64,000 bases of DNA from Rhynchospora pubera (Eukaryota > Streptophyta > Magnoliopsida > Poales > Cyperaceae), in the NCBI GenBank assembly GCA_028095005.1, contig CM051459.1, positions 312,544,513-312,608,512 on the forward strand, written 5' to 3'. This document shows, piece by piece, positions 22,640 to 33,976 of this stretch (its first letter is position 1; each line of letters opens with the position of its first letter). The notes beneath the pieces were generated by a model. It saw only the letters and a program-made list of their open reading frames with translations. It had not been told where the DNA came from and did not search any database. Made by a program: the position numbers and the translations under genes.

Positions 22640-22890
22640 AGGAGTGCATGACGTCTAAAACGATCACGAAAATAAAGTGTTGCGTTAACCGTTTCGTTTT
22701 GGATACGAAACTGACTACGTGTTACGTTAATCGTTTCGTTTTAGACGAAATGATCGAATTTACGAAAATACCAAAAAATATATATGGACGAAACGGACTA
22801 CGTGCTGCGTTAATCATTTCGTTTTTGAAACACAACCAAAATTTTAACCGAAACGAAAAAACGATTACAACAGTCGTCATTTTCACCCTA
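22640..22890. repeat. CGTTTCGTTAA-rich repeat, copy 2
   Basis: TGCGTTAACCGTTTCGTTTT, TTACGTTAATCGTTTCG and TGCGTTAATCATTTCG recur at about 60-75 bp spacing. Same family as 13755-14020 and 25080-25520. Nothing coding is seen. Confidence 0.5.
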
Positions 22891-23668
22891 AAGATACTAT
22901 ATAATGTCGATCTACTTAAGTTGCTGTATAATGAAGATTCTTGCCTCTTGGATAGAATCTTCAAACGTTCTGCCTGCACGATTGTGGGCCTGATGGGCCG
23001 GCCCAGGATACTCAGGAAAGTATTGCAGAGGTTTTGTATAATTGTAAACGACTATCGTTCTCCCAATTTCCAGTTTAGCACCACCTGCTATTACTTACGT
23101 ATCAGTTAATATATAATATGTTGTTTTGTTGCTTGTTGTAAACTCCTTGTTTCTCTAATGAAACTGGTAACCGAAAAGGTTATTTTTAAAAAAAAAGTTA
23201 ATATATAATATAAGTGACTAATTTTACCCATTTCAACTGAAGATTTGAATTCAACTTTTTAAAGTTTTTTTCTGGCGAAAAAGATCGTTTCATAATAATT
23301 ATTTTTAAAATATAATTGAAAAAGCTAACAGAAAATAATAATCCAAAAGAAGAAAAAGCTCATCGGTTAGAACTTAGAAGGCGTTTAATTTACTTGGATT
23401 CCGCCGCTTGAACAAATGTGAAAGAAATAAATAAAAAAGTAAGGATTTTCTCAAACAATTCAGAGAACAAAAAACCGTTTGTTTGTTTTGAGCTATACAA
23501 ATACATTGTAAAATATTTACACCATTGAAATCTTTTGAAGCCATAAATACATCTGGCTAATTATCTTGCTAACAGAAAGTATCAAATGATTTTTGCTTTG
23601 TTCCAATAAAAGGATAAGAAAAGAATTTAAAAGAAGTGATACACATTGAAATTAAGGAAACACCAACA

Positions 23669-23988
23669 TCAATGGTTCATTAGTTCATACAATTCACCCA
23701 AATACGGTTCTAATTCCTCCATCAAACTAATCACCTCATCAACTGCATCATTTGCACCTTGTACTTTAAATTCGAAGTCACCATTTGCATTACAATTCTC
23801 CTCTCGAGGTTGAGCAGTTGAAGGCACTGCTCGCCGTGCTTGTGGTTTTATTGGCATCGTCTCTCTTCTCTGTTGGCATCTGACCGTTCCTTCCCAGTTA
23901 ATTTGTGCACAACCGACATAAAATTTTCAGCATCTGTCTCCACAAACATGGTATCTATGATAGTGATCTTTGTTTCCTTAAAATTCAT
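23669..23988 (-). pseudogene. VQ-motif gene copy B, two overlapping frames
   Basis: VQ proteins are small plant cofactors of WRKY factors and MAP kinases. The start at 23988 opens a 46-residue frame (MNFKETKITIIDTMF...) holding FMSVVHKLTG. This is the VQ motif FxxxVQxLTG with His for Gln, a variant known in some plant VQ proteins. It stops at 23848 (TGC CAA TAA). A second frame begins with an ATG inside the last codons (CGATGCCAATAA) and continues 62 codons to 23669, ending in LEPYLGELYELM. That segment resembles the second frame of copy A, so both frames were probably one protein. A TATA-like stretch (24009-24018) lies close upstream. Confidence 0.6.
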
Positions 23989-25079
23989 CTCGTTAAACAG
24001 CAATCAAGTTATATAGAGACTATAAGAGAGCGGATTTAGAGTTAATTAATTTGTTGAGTACTTGAGATTATTTTAAACTTTTCTTACACGAAATCCGTCG
24101 AATTAGAACTTTAACTTGCTCCTAATTTTTTCCCAACTTATGGCGAGCAATTTGAACATAGATTTATAGAGGGAAAAGGAGGAGGTTGGGTGGGAAATTT
24201 TGGACCGAGTTAGAAATTTGCTCAAGGAAGAGCTCATCAGTGACAAAATTCCTCTGGGTTTTGTGTGACAGAAATTTGAAAGCCAAATCTGCGACAAGCC
24301 ACTGACAATGGCTGTGTCTTCTATCATGTCCTGATTCTTAACTGAGCATTGGATCCTCTTTCATTTATGGAGAACAAAGAAAAAAAAAGGTATATATTGA
24401 TGATTTAGGAATGTTGTGCCATTTTAATGTTTTTTAGCAAATTATTTTGGATTGTTGTGTCCCAAGTCTGAAATGCAGGAACATATATAAAATAAAATGT
24501 TTTTAATTAATCAATGAATGACGTAACAATTATTTTTTTTTGTTGTTGAAATATGATGCAACATTTCACATAACTTTTTTAATTTGGAATTACAGATTTC
24601 TAGAACAAATTGGTTAATAAATGCCCAATTTTTAATCATATTAATTACATGTTGTGTTTTATAATTTATAATTTTATTCGTTCATTTGCTATTTATCGAG
24701 GAAAGTTTATGTAAATTATCATTTAATTTCATAACTACTATTTATCCATTCAATTTTCCTATTATCCATCTATTACATGCTAGTCTTAAATAATAATGTC
24801 AAGATGATCGCAATAAATTTTAGCTCAACTGGTAAGAATATGGTAAAAAGTAAGGATATTTTTTATATGGTCTGTGCAACATTGCAATAATTCTTCAATT
24901 ACTTATCTCCATAGGGTTTACTGTTTCCATTAGCAATATTTGTGGTCTCCATGAAGTACTCTTTATTTTGCTACTATTTGTTACATTATGAATTTTATCG
25001 ATTGATCTTACATAGAATCAACAAATATGTTTTATATGTAATTAATAAACTAATATATGCAGCAGGGATTAGGCCTTGC

Positions 25080-25287
25080 AAACGCAGGGAAACGATCACA
25101 AAAAAATTTTATTTTCTTTAACCGTTTCGTGTATGACTCGAAACAAAAGTTATTTTACGTTACCTGTTTCGTTTCAAACAACGATCAAAACGATCAATTA
25201 ACTGACAATTAACTTTTATACATATTTTCTTATTTCGAAAAGATCAAAACATACAATTGTATTCGATTTGTTGTTTTGGCAATTAAT

Positions 25288-25327
<40 letters not shown>

Positions 25328-25520
25328 TCATCAAAATTAGTTTATAAATACTTAAAAAATGCATAAAAAGTACAGAAAAATGACATAAAATGATTAAACA
25401 AAATAAAAGAGATCAGTTCCATTAACTGTTTTGTTTAACAAACGAAAAAAAAATAGTTTCGTTAATTATTTTGAAGGAGACAAAATGAAACTATCAACGG
25501 TTAAATGAAGTTGCGTTTGC
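25080..25520. repeat. CGTTTCGTTAA-rich repeat, copy 3, with (TA)n tract
   Basis: TTTAACCGTTTCGTGTATG and TTACCTGTTTCGTTTC at the left and TTCCATTAACTGTTTTG at the right enclose AT-rich DNA, including a TA dinucleotide run at about 25291-25323. The left edge carries GCAAACGCAGGGAAACGATC and the right edge has AAATGAAGTTGCGTTTGCAA, a partly inverted pair. This suggests a foldback element of about 460 bp. Confidence 0.45.
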
Positions 25521-26196
25521 AACTCTAGCAGGATGTAATATATAATTATATAAAGAGGCAGCATGCAAGTCTGTTACCACCGAGTAATGACAAAGCTTAA
25601 AACTACACGAACTTTAGGCTCAACAAAATCTAGTACAACCCTGTTTGTTAAGCGCTCCTATCAAGGTCTAACAAAAGTTCGGTCCAATACCCCCACTTTG
25701 CCCCTAAAATTGTCTGCTGTAGACGGGATCATATATTTGTGTAACAATGTCTAAGACATCTCGTTTTTTTAAAGAGAAAAACACAATGTCTAATACATTA
25801 GCACGAAAAAGGTCAAGCTGCATATTAGGGTCAGTTCTTATCTGTTGATTTTATATGAAAAATATTATGGTGCATCACGATGTATTGAAGGTTTGGTACA
25901 TCACGATTATATATGTTGATTTTATTATAAATCAACAAATTTAATTTTATCAATTCAATCTAAATATTGAAATCTCATAACAAAATAAAATTTACATTTT
26001 TTTTGCTTGAAATTTCTCCCTTCAATTCTTTCAAGTCAATTCTCTTTTTGCTTAACAGAAGCAAACTGAGCATTGCCCTGCCCTTGCCCATATTCGTAGC
26101 GTTTTCTTACTGCCAGGTGGCACTTTAAATCACAAAAGCACAAGCGTGTAATTCATACTTTAGATACCACAAATCCGAGTGGCTTGATTGTAACCG

Positions 26197-26376
26197 GTGT
26201 TTTTAAAACCGTACCGGCATTCCTACCGGTCAGATGATAGAAATCCAGTATTTCTTAGTATTTTCTGAAATTTTTCAGTTTTTTCTCTCACAATACCGGA
26301 TACCGCAGTTTCGGTCACCATTCCGGTTCCGGGTATTACTAAAAATTTTCTTTATCCGATACGGTTTTTAAAACAC
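26197..26376. mobile_element. hAT-like MITE (ACCGTACCGG family), best copy
   Basis: Ends GTGTTTTTAAAACCGTACCG and CGATACGGTTTTTAAAACAC form an inverted repeat of about 20 bp. Near-duplicate flanks TTGTAAC and TTGCAAC sit just outside, suggesting a 7-8-bp target duplication as in hAT elements. There is no coding capacity. Confidence 0.65.
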
Positions 26377-27486
26377 TCGTTGCAACTCTAGCCTCGTGCA
26401 AAATAGACATGTGGTTTTCCATTTTCTCCAGTTTCCTTTGAATGGAGCTAATTCTTTGCTCAAGAGGAAGTGCACAAATACAGATTCTATTTCAGTCCAG
26501 GAGGAAGTTTTATGCAATCTTAAATTATGATGATCAACTATATAAATAATTTTTACTTGATTTTTATAAAGATCAATTATGAAGATGTTTATCAAAATTT
26601 TTGAGCCAATTTAATGTAATTTATAATATTTTTGCTTACAATATTTTTCTAAGAGGGGATTCAACCCTGTTTTAACCCATAAAAATTGAAAAAAATAACT
26701 CTTTTGATATGTATATAGTATGTATAAAAACATATTTGTGTAAAACATAATATATAGAATTTTTTAGTAATATATTATATATGAATATATAACACAACTC
26801 CCTAAAACTGCAATAAAACATCTTTCAAGTGTTTATTCTTTAGTATTAAGAACTTGAAATTTCTAATTAGGTAACGCAGTAAAATAAGCACTATTCATTA
26901 TATATAAAACATATAATTTATAAACAATGGAGTGTCAAAACTGAAAAGCTAGCTTTGTTTTCTAAGATGGAAATAAGAACACACAATTATCAAATAATGA
27001 AAATATTACTGTCTTATAATATACTAAAAAATAAGTAGCTATATAACAATATTCAATATATTTTGTATTTTTGACAAATATGTAATGCGGTAGACATGTC
27101 CAATTGCTTTTATTATATATATATATGAAATTGCTAGCTGTGTCCAGTACTGTGTTGAACTGGACAACACCCTCGTACACTTTGCTCTGTCCGTGTGGTT
27201 TACTTTAATACTTTATTCTACGATATTGATAGGAACACTTCGCATTAACTGAAGCTGCTTACTTTAAACGATTGTTACCCCAACGACAATTATTTGTTTC
27301 GAAATCCAAATTTCCATTACAGTCATTCAGTCAACATACTACAAGTCACTGATAGACAGGTCCCATCACCATTATAATTAAGTTTATAACCACATGAAGT
27401 TTCAATGTACCCTTTTGCTAGCGACTCATGACAGGTAGAATTTCAAAGAGCAAGCAACAGAAAAACTAAGATTCTTTGTTTTTGCT

Positions 27487-27574
27487 CACGTGAGAGCATT
27501 TTTAGAGGATAATTTTGACTGCTGTTCAAAGTCTACCGTGTGAGCTCAAACTCGCTTCCCCTCTCTATATATAG
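27487..27574 (+). promoter_or_regulatory. Core promoter of VQ gene copy A
   Basis: G-box CACGTG at 27487-27492, a W-box-like TTGACT at 27515-27520 and a TATA box (CTATATATAGG, about 27564-27575). The TATA lies about 118 bp before the VQ start codon, a normal distance for a plant leader. W-boxes bind WRKY factors, the partners of VQ proteins, so feedback is plausible but only inferred. Confidence 0.5.
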
Positions 27575-27691
27575 GTGCAAAACATACAAACAAGTTTTAA
27601 TATCCGCAGTCCGCCATAAATCAAGTCATAAATTAACCAATACCTTTAATTAAGTTCCCTCCAATTTTTTTCTCATTAATTAGTCTTAAAC

Positions 27692-28074
27692 ATGTCTGCG
27701 GATTTTCCAGAGGAAGTTAAGAATGTCAAGGTCACAATCGTAGAGACTACATTTGTCCAGACAGATGCCGCGAATTTTATGTCAGTTGTGCAGAAATTAA
27801 CTGGGAAGGAACCATCAGAGGGGGCAACAAACAAAAGGTATTGCCGATAAGACGACAAGCACACCAAGCAGTGCCATCAATTGTTGAGTCTAATGAGGAG
27901 GTTTACATTACCATTACCAATGGAGTTTTTGAGCTTGGTGCACCATGTGCAAAAGATGTAGTTGATGATATAGTTACCTGGATGGTAGAATTAGAGCCAC
28001 ATTTGGATGAATTGTATGCACTGATTAAATTTATAACGTGCGTGTCCTTGATAAGTACATTTTCGAGTTACTAA
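27692..28074 (+). pseudogene. VQ-motif gene copy A, two overlapping frames
   Basis: The ATG at 27692 opens a 52-residue frame with FVQTDAANFMSVVQKLTGKE, a canonical VQ motif (FxxxVQxLTG). It stops with TAA at 27848-27850. The homologous C-terminal part lies in another frame starting at 27841 and running to 28074. It includes QAHQAVPS and ELEPHLDELYALI, which match copy B (QARRAVPS, ELEPYLGELYELM). A TATA, G-box and W-box lie upstream, so the first frame alone could still be expressed as a mini-VQ peptide. Whether this is a broken gene, an annotated-intron case or two-frame use cannot be settled from the sequence. Confidence 0.6.
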
Positions 28075-28257
28075 CATGAGCTAGGAAATTGAAACCTGTT
28101 TCTTCTCATCAAATGTATACATTTTTGTAGTTGTTAATAGAGATAACATGTCTTTTTGTTGTCCAGACTCCAGATTCCAGAATAGCTCTGCATAAATCTG
28201 ATACTTTTGCTGTCAGACTCCAGAGTCCCTTTGACACGTTGTTTTTATTTGCACTGT

Positions 28258-28480
28258 CACTACAAGAAACATGGCCTATTGATAGATTTTCCTTAATAGA
28301 CTTTTTACTTTATGCAGCAATTAGATCTATTGATAGACAACCTTGCTAGACTTTTTTTACTTCTAGACTTTTTATTTTTGATCATTCAATAAGCACGGTT
28401 TAAAGTCAAGTCAAGAACCTTGCTAGACTTTAAATAGGTCTATTGCTAGATGTTCATGCTGAACTTTTCATTTTTCTTTG
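28258..28480 (+). mobile_element. CACTA-type left end with subterminal repeats
   Basis: CACTACAAGAAA at 28258-28269 is a common plant CACTA terminus. Repeated words follow: CTATTGATAGA (twice), TAGACTTTTTA and TTGCTAGACTTT. No matching TTTCTTGTAGTG end was found in the window, so this is an isolated or rearranged end. Confidence 0.55.
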
Positions 28481-28711
28481 ATTTTAGTTTTTTTTTAAGA
28501 TTAGTAAATCCTAATTTTAACAAATTGATGTAGTACAATTTTAAAATTATTGTACATTCAACAAATTAATTTTCTACTTTTATGTGAACCGTCGGATCAG
28601 CACACCCTCTTCCAGTTTCTCTTCCTCCCCTTATTTCCTTAATCGGGTCTCCTTCGTTCTTCATTTCTCCTCATTTACTGACCCGTTACCCCTTTGTCTC
28701 TTCATGTTTCT

Positions 28712-30929
28712 TTTTTTTTTTTTTTTTGAAATAAGTGGACTTATCCACCACTTTCATTCAAGAAAGCACACCAAAGTTTATACAGAACCAACCAAACCGT
28801 TAGTACAGTTATTAAACCCCCTTCTAACCAAACCAACAAAAACCGTAAAACATTCTCTGCACTGATATCTTCCCTCAATCCCCATATCAGTGCACCCTTA
28901 TTATCTTGGAATTAACAATAACACCCAACTAACAAACATATCTTTCAGAAGTATTATAGAAGCACAAGACACAATGAGTACAATCAACACCATGAGTAAC
29001 CCAAGCCCCACATTGGTCCCTCTAACCATCAAGACTGTCTTCTTCCCAGCACCTCAGCATTGGACCTAGCAGAGTACCTTCCTCCCTGGATCTCCCTTCT
29101 GGCTCTTCCAAAAGTTGCTCTGGCAGAGTCATCAAAATGGGGGCCATGCTCCAGATGCTCTCTTTGAGCTTATCAGACCACATCTCTTGCCAGTATCTCA
29201 TCAATTGTGTGACAGCTGTGCAAACTAAAAAACAGAATGATGTGGAGCATTATTAAAGCAAACAACATTCCTATTTTTCCATTATCCAACATATGGCCGC
29301 ACACCAATGCAAGAAGGCTAATCTATTGTCTGTCTTAGTTGCTATTATCATCAAATCATCTAATGATTGTGGCACTATGCAGTGAAATTGATCTAAAAAC
29401 CATGACCACACCAAATGACTATTATCACAAACAAAAAATAAATGGCACACAGTTTCAATGTGTGAACAATACTCATAATAAGGATCTCCACTCCAACCTT
29501 TTAAGATGAGGTTATCTTTAGACAAAATTCTATTATTTATCATCAACTAGAGAAAGAGTTTTATCTTAGAAGGAACTCTTAGAGTCCAGAGCAAATCATA
29601 ACTTGGTCCAATTACCCCCCAATGTTCTAACCAGTGATATAAGGATTTCGCGGTAAACATTTTATCACTAGTTAAACACCAATAAACTTTATCTGAAGAT
29701 ACAGACAAACAAATTGGATCTATAATTGTTTTCATATGATTCCAAGCTTCTCTTTGAATCCTATTTAACTGTCTAACAAAAGAAATTGACTGATTTATAT
29801 CTTGTATAGCATCAGCCACCCGTATATCAGGTTGGGAACAAATTTTATATAGTGAATAAAATTCAATTGATAGGGGATTATCTGAACACCACCTATCAGT
29901 CCAAAATTTTATACCTCTACCATTCCCCACCTCATATGTACAGTTAATGTTGATTAACTGTTCATGTTTTACTATTTGTTTCCAAAAAAAAAGAAGTATC
30001 ATATCTCCTTCTGTTAATCTCATATTTATTCTTCAAAATATCCTTCCACCAACCAGATGTGCTAGGATCTTTCAATCTCCAAAGCCATTTACAAAGAAGG
30101 GCTATATTCATTATCCGCAAATCTAATAATCCCAAACCCCCCTATCTTTACTCCTACATACCAATCTCCAATTAACTAGATGGTATTTTCGTTTAGCACC
30201 AGAATGCCAAAGAAAATCTGCCCTAATTCTATCTTTTTTTAAATTGTACTTGGAATCCAATGGAAAGAAATCATATACAGAGTCAAAGCTCAGAGCACAC
30301 TCTTAATGAAAGTGATTTTACCTCCGTAAGAAAGAAGTGCTCCCTGCCACCCCTGTAATTTCCTTTGGATTTTATCTAAAACTCTCTGCCACTCTTTGTT
30401 ATTAGGTTTCCTCCAATGGAGAGGAATCCCTAAATAATACATAGGAAAAGTAGCCGTTTTACAACCAAAAATTCTGGCTAAATGTTGCTTTCTCTCATCA
30501 GAAATATTTATACCATATAGTTTACTTTTATGGTAATTGACTTTCAAACCAGAGAGGGCCTCAAATCCAATAAAAGTCCATTTAATAGCCTGTATCATGC
30601 TATCATCAGCTTGAGACAACACAATTGTGTCATCTGCATAGTGTAAATTGGTGAGGGGAGTACCATTATCTATACTAGGTCCTAACCCTCTGATGACCCC
30701 TTGTAATCGTGCTTTTTTGAGCATATGATCGAGACAATCTGCTACCAAATTAAAAAGCAAAGGGGATAAGGTATCCCCTTGCTTCAACCCTCTCTTGACT
30801 TGGAAGTATGGTGTCAATGTGCCATTTATATTTATGCACATTTCTCCCTCAAAAAAGAGTGATTTAATCCAAACAATCCATGTTGGATGAAAATCTCTAG
30901 CATCCAACATTTCTTCTAAGAATACCCAA
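28712..30929 (-). mobile_element. 5'-truncated L1-type LINE with target duplication
   Basis: The poly-A tail appears as T residues at 28711-28727 on the plus strand. The element reads leftward from a 5' truncation at about 30929 in the middle of the RT domain. It is flanked by TTCATGTTTCT at 28701-28711 and 30930-30940, an 11-bp target duplication. The flanking DNA (CTTCC-rich, then an AACGCTAGGGTTTTAAGG leader-like stretch) looks like the 5' region of a gene. Confidence 0.9.
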
Positions 30930-30934
30930 TTCAT
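29271..30934 (-). pseudogene. LINE ORF2 C-terminal two-thirds (RT, zinc-finger region)
   Basis: Starts within RT: VKRGLKQGDTLSPLLFNLV, LHYADDTIVLSQADD (YADD catalytic motif), SGLKVNYHKSKLYGIN and MYYLGIPLHWRKPNNKEW. Frameshifts and stops between about 30290 and 30024 interrupt the thumb and connecting region. The downstream part continues at 30023-29547 (GNGRGIKFWTDRWCSDNPLS, KMFTAKSLYHWLEHWG) and 29546-29271 with the CCHC-like end (YEYCSHIETVCHLFFVCD). Endonuclease and ORF1 are absent through 5' truncation. It is clearly related to, but diverged from, the LINE at 1-5682. Confidence 0.88.
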
Positions 30935-30940
30935 GTTTCT

Positions 30941-32335
30941 CTCTCTAGCGAAACCTCGAGCAATTCACTCCACCCATGTCAGCTCCTCTTCCGTGCCTCC
31001 ATTAACCCATTAGACCCTCCGATAATCCCATCTGAGAACATATCCGAGAAGGCAACGCTAGGGTTTTAAGGAGGAAGGAGATGCAAGTAGTCAAGCCTGG
31101 CCTGAGGTAGGGAAGGTAGTGGCGATGGTGAGGCTAGGTGGTGCAGCGATGAAGCAACGCGAGGTGTTGGCCATGGCGCTACGTCTCTATTATTTCCTCA
31201 TCATTTTACCTCTGGAGCAATTCAGTGGTAGTTCTTGTTTTCCCCTTTGTGTTGCATAGTCTCTATAATTTTGCTTGATTGATCTGATCAGAACTTTATT
31301 GCTGCGAGATCTTTAATTTATGTTAGTGCTTTATTTCTGTCACGTGGATCCATTATATCAACTTTTGATGCTTGGCTCACTTTAACTAGTATTGACCTGC
31401 ACCGGTTTATATCTATGTTGATTAAGTTAATCTATGGTAGTTCATGCATGTTTGTGTTCACCATTTTAATTTGTTGAAGTTTGTTAACTTGTACCAAGCA
31501 GGGACAAGTCTGTTCCAACTAAATAAATCTCATTTCCCGAGTAAATCTCATTTTGCTTATTATATTAATCCATGCAATTGATTCTCCAATTTTCTTGAAG
31601 GTATGTATAAGTTTTAAAACATATATCTCAAGGATGTTTGTGAGATATGCTATTGATACGTGGTTAATTGAATGCATAAAGTTAAAAGCTTATTAGAAAT
31701 ATACATAAGAGCATGTCTGTAATACTGGTTCAATAATGGAAAGGGTGTCTGATAGACATTTTCAATGACTATGAGTACTTTATAAATACTCATTGTGTTG
31801 GAGATTCCATGGTTCTACTAATAATTATGAGAACTAGTTACAATTTGTTGAATTACACATGATTGGTGCACACCATTGCTCTTTCTGAGTAGTTGCATGT
31901 ATTACCATTTTATCTTGATCATATACCGTTAACAATACCATTTTACATTTGACATGTGCCTTTTTTTAATTAAATTTAATTTATTGTTATGATTATTAAT
32001 TTATTTGAAGGTTTAGGCTCCACTATATTAAGATGTTCTACTTCTTTTTACTTTTATCATACTTGAAAGACATTTTATTTTTCTGTTTGTTTCTCTAAAA
32101 TTTCTAGGTTGCAATATCTATAGTATTCGTAATTGTTGCGATGACTTTTTTAAATGGAATGGCTCACTGTTTATTTAGTGGACAATACAATAGAAAGTAA
32201 CTTTTTTAAATGCTTTGAGACAAATTGTCTAGGTACAATCTCTATTTGTATCATATTTTTGTAACTAAGCTGATTAAACATTTGTTGACTCAGTTCTTAC
32301 TTGTCCCTTTGCCATATTCAGAAATTTAAGAAGAT
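30941..32335 (+). other. Leader-like and intron-like DNA
   Basis: 30941-31230 is GC-richer, with a CTAGGGTTTT box, GGAGGAAGG and ATG triplets, like a plant 5' leader or first exon, but no ORF fits. 31231-32335 is T-rich like an intron. Taken with the kinase exons at 32344, this may be the 5' end of the same duplicated gene segment. Confidence 0.3.
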
Positions 32336-32343
32336 CACACGCC

Positions 32344-32636
32344 ATGTCTAAATTCATGGGAATAGTAGGGAAAGGTTCGTATGGTGCAGTTTATAAAGCA
32401 AGATACATAAGAACATAAGAGCTGATAGTTGTCAAAGTTATTTCCTTGACTGGAGGGGTATTGTATTTATTTTCTTTGTTCTATTCAATATATAAAATTA
32501 AAACTGAAGCAAATTGACTCATGAGTGATGCTTTGTGCATAAACAGGAGGAATGGTATGAAGATGCTATGGAAGTGCAGCCATCCCAATGTGGTTCGTTA
32601 CTTTGGTAGCTACCAAGGCGAGTATTACCTTTGGGT
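32344..32636 (+). pseudogene. MST/SIK1-type Ste20 kinase fragment (two exons)
   Basis: Two exon remnants of a Hippo/MST-like serine/threonine kinase. The first (32344-32456) gives MGIVGKGSYGAVYKARYIRT, the glycine-rich ATP loop, then a TAA at 32416-32418, then ELIVVKVISLTGG with the VKV lysine of subdomain II. The second (about 32547-32636, after an AACAG acceptor) gives KCSHPNVVRYFGSYQGEYYL, the conserved HPNVVRY block. Bases between EEWYE and the MLWKCSHPN reading are missing, which shifts the frame. The rest of the kinase (HRD, DFG) is absent. Same strand as the ABCG fragment that follows. Confidence 0.75.
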
Positions 32637-32751
32637 GTGTTACATGTAGCACCTATTCTAAAAATTCAAGGAACTTTTATATTACTTTCTATTACTTTCT
32701 ATTCTTAAAATTTATCTAGAAACCGTTTATTGATGCAAATAGAAGTGTGCC

Positions 32752-33075
32752 ATACCAGCACTAGCTATCATGGGTTCCTCTGGTTCTGGCAAGACTACCC
32801 TGCTTAATGTGCTGGCAGGCCAGTTGGCAGCCTCTCCTCACTTGCGCCTCTCCGTCCATCCTGATATAAACAATCGGTCCATGTCTACAGGTGGCTTCAA
32901 GTAAGTTCTTCTTCTAATGCCAGTACCAGTTGCTTACTGTACTATCTTACTGCTGAGTAGAATTATAAATAAATTAATTAAAAAGGCATATGGAGGAATC
33001 TCAATTAAATCTGGAATTTGGTCAGCAACATTAGCATTCATCAGGCAAGACTTCTTTTACCTATTGCCTTCTGTT
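32752..33075 (+). pseudogene. ABCG half-transporter fragment (ABCG7-like)
   Basis: An exon remnant ending at a GTAAGT donor (32901) encodes LAIMGSSGSGKTTLLNVLAG, the Walker A loop of an ABCG transporter, followed by QLAASPHLRLSVHPDI. The wording QLAASPHL..LS is closest to ABCG7 in my memory. A second remnant near 33030-33060 reads TLAFIRQDFF, the start of the next ABCG exon (usually AFVRQEDLFF, here one residue short). The Walker B, signature and membrane domains are missing. It sits only 115 bp after the kinase fragment, which is not normal gene order. Confidence 0.7.
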
Positions 33076-33118
33076 TTCTGGATTTATTTTTCTTGGCTAC
33101 ACCAGACCACGCAAGACA

Positions 33119-33690
33119 GTGCACCTTAGAGGGTTTATTTATCTGACGAGACGTCAGATAGCGTCGACCCTACTGCGGATCCACACCAGAAGATGCCCTC
33201 TGAGATCAAGCGATTCTTGTAAGCGGGTCTCCTCTCTCTCTCTAACTTTTATCGTCTTTTGGCCAACTTTGATTAGCAAATCACCTAAATTTTCTACTAA
33301 TTTACTCTCATCATCAGCGGTGAACAATTATATAAGTTTTCTTTACCCCATTTTGCTAATTAGTTGACAAGTATTGTTACTTATTCCTCGGTTGTCTAAT
33401 AAACCCACATATTCTTCATTTTGTGTCGGCTTACCTCTTTTCGCATTTTTCTGTTAAAGCTTGGTTTGCTGATTAATTACTCCCTTTTCTCATTTTCAAA
33501 TTGTGTCACCTTAAGATGCAATAAATCACATGATATCACTGGTGCCTTACTGATGTAAAATGTTGAATAAGCAGGAAGTAGAGCTAGAGTTTTCATGTTC
33601 CTTAACCCGCTGCCGAGTTAATAACGTGAAAGGAAATCTCATTCTGCAACAGCATGTCTCCAAATTTCTCAAATTCCAAGAGGTATATTA
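33119..33690 (+). other. Two unassigned exon-like segments
   Basis: 33111-33221 (ending TTCTTG|TAAGCG) and 33577-33681 (ending CAAGAG|GTATAT) look like exons by composition and splice-site-like ends, separated by T-rich intron-like DNA. The second reads NNVKGNLILQQHVSKFLKFQ in one frame. I do not recognise either. They may belong to further captured gene pieces. The Copia element is inserted immediately after the second. Confidence 0.25.
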
Positions 33691-33976
33691 TGTTGGGTCC
33701 CTTCTCATTTAGCCCATTTAGCTTTCCTTTATGTCATTTGTGTAATAATAATACTTTATAGAGTTGGTTTGTAAATTGTTAACATTTGACTAATAAAAAG
33801 GAAAATGAAAATCGGGGCTGTATGCACCCCACCAAAAATAACTCTCATTTTTCTTTCTCTGTGTCCCGTGCGGAGTCCCTGGATGCGAAACTCAAAAACC
33901 CAAATCTCCATCTACTCCCTCTCTCTTTGCTCTCCGTACCGATCGGTACCGCTCTCTCTCCCCTCTAATCTCAACA
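33691..33976 (+). repeat. 5' LTR of the nearly intact Copia
   Basis: 286 bp, TG...CA ends. It ends in pyrimidine-rich CTCTCTCTCCCCTCTAATC, two bases before the primer-binding site. Confidence 0.95.

Noticed and set aside
22648..23109. 153-codon ORF between the MITE and VQ copy B
   Set aside because: Its first half is the CGTTTCGTTAA repeat and the rest has no motif; it is a chance open frame.
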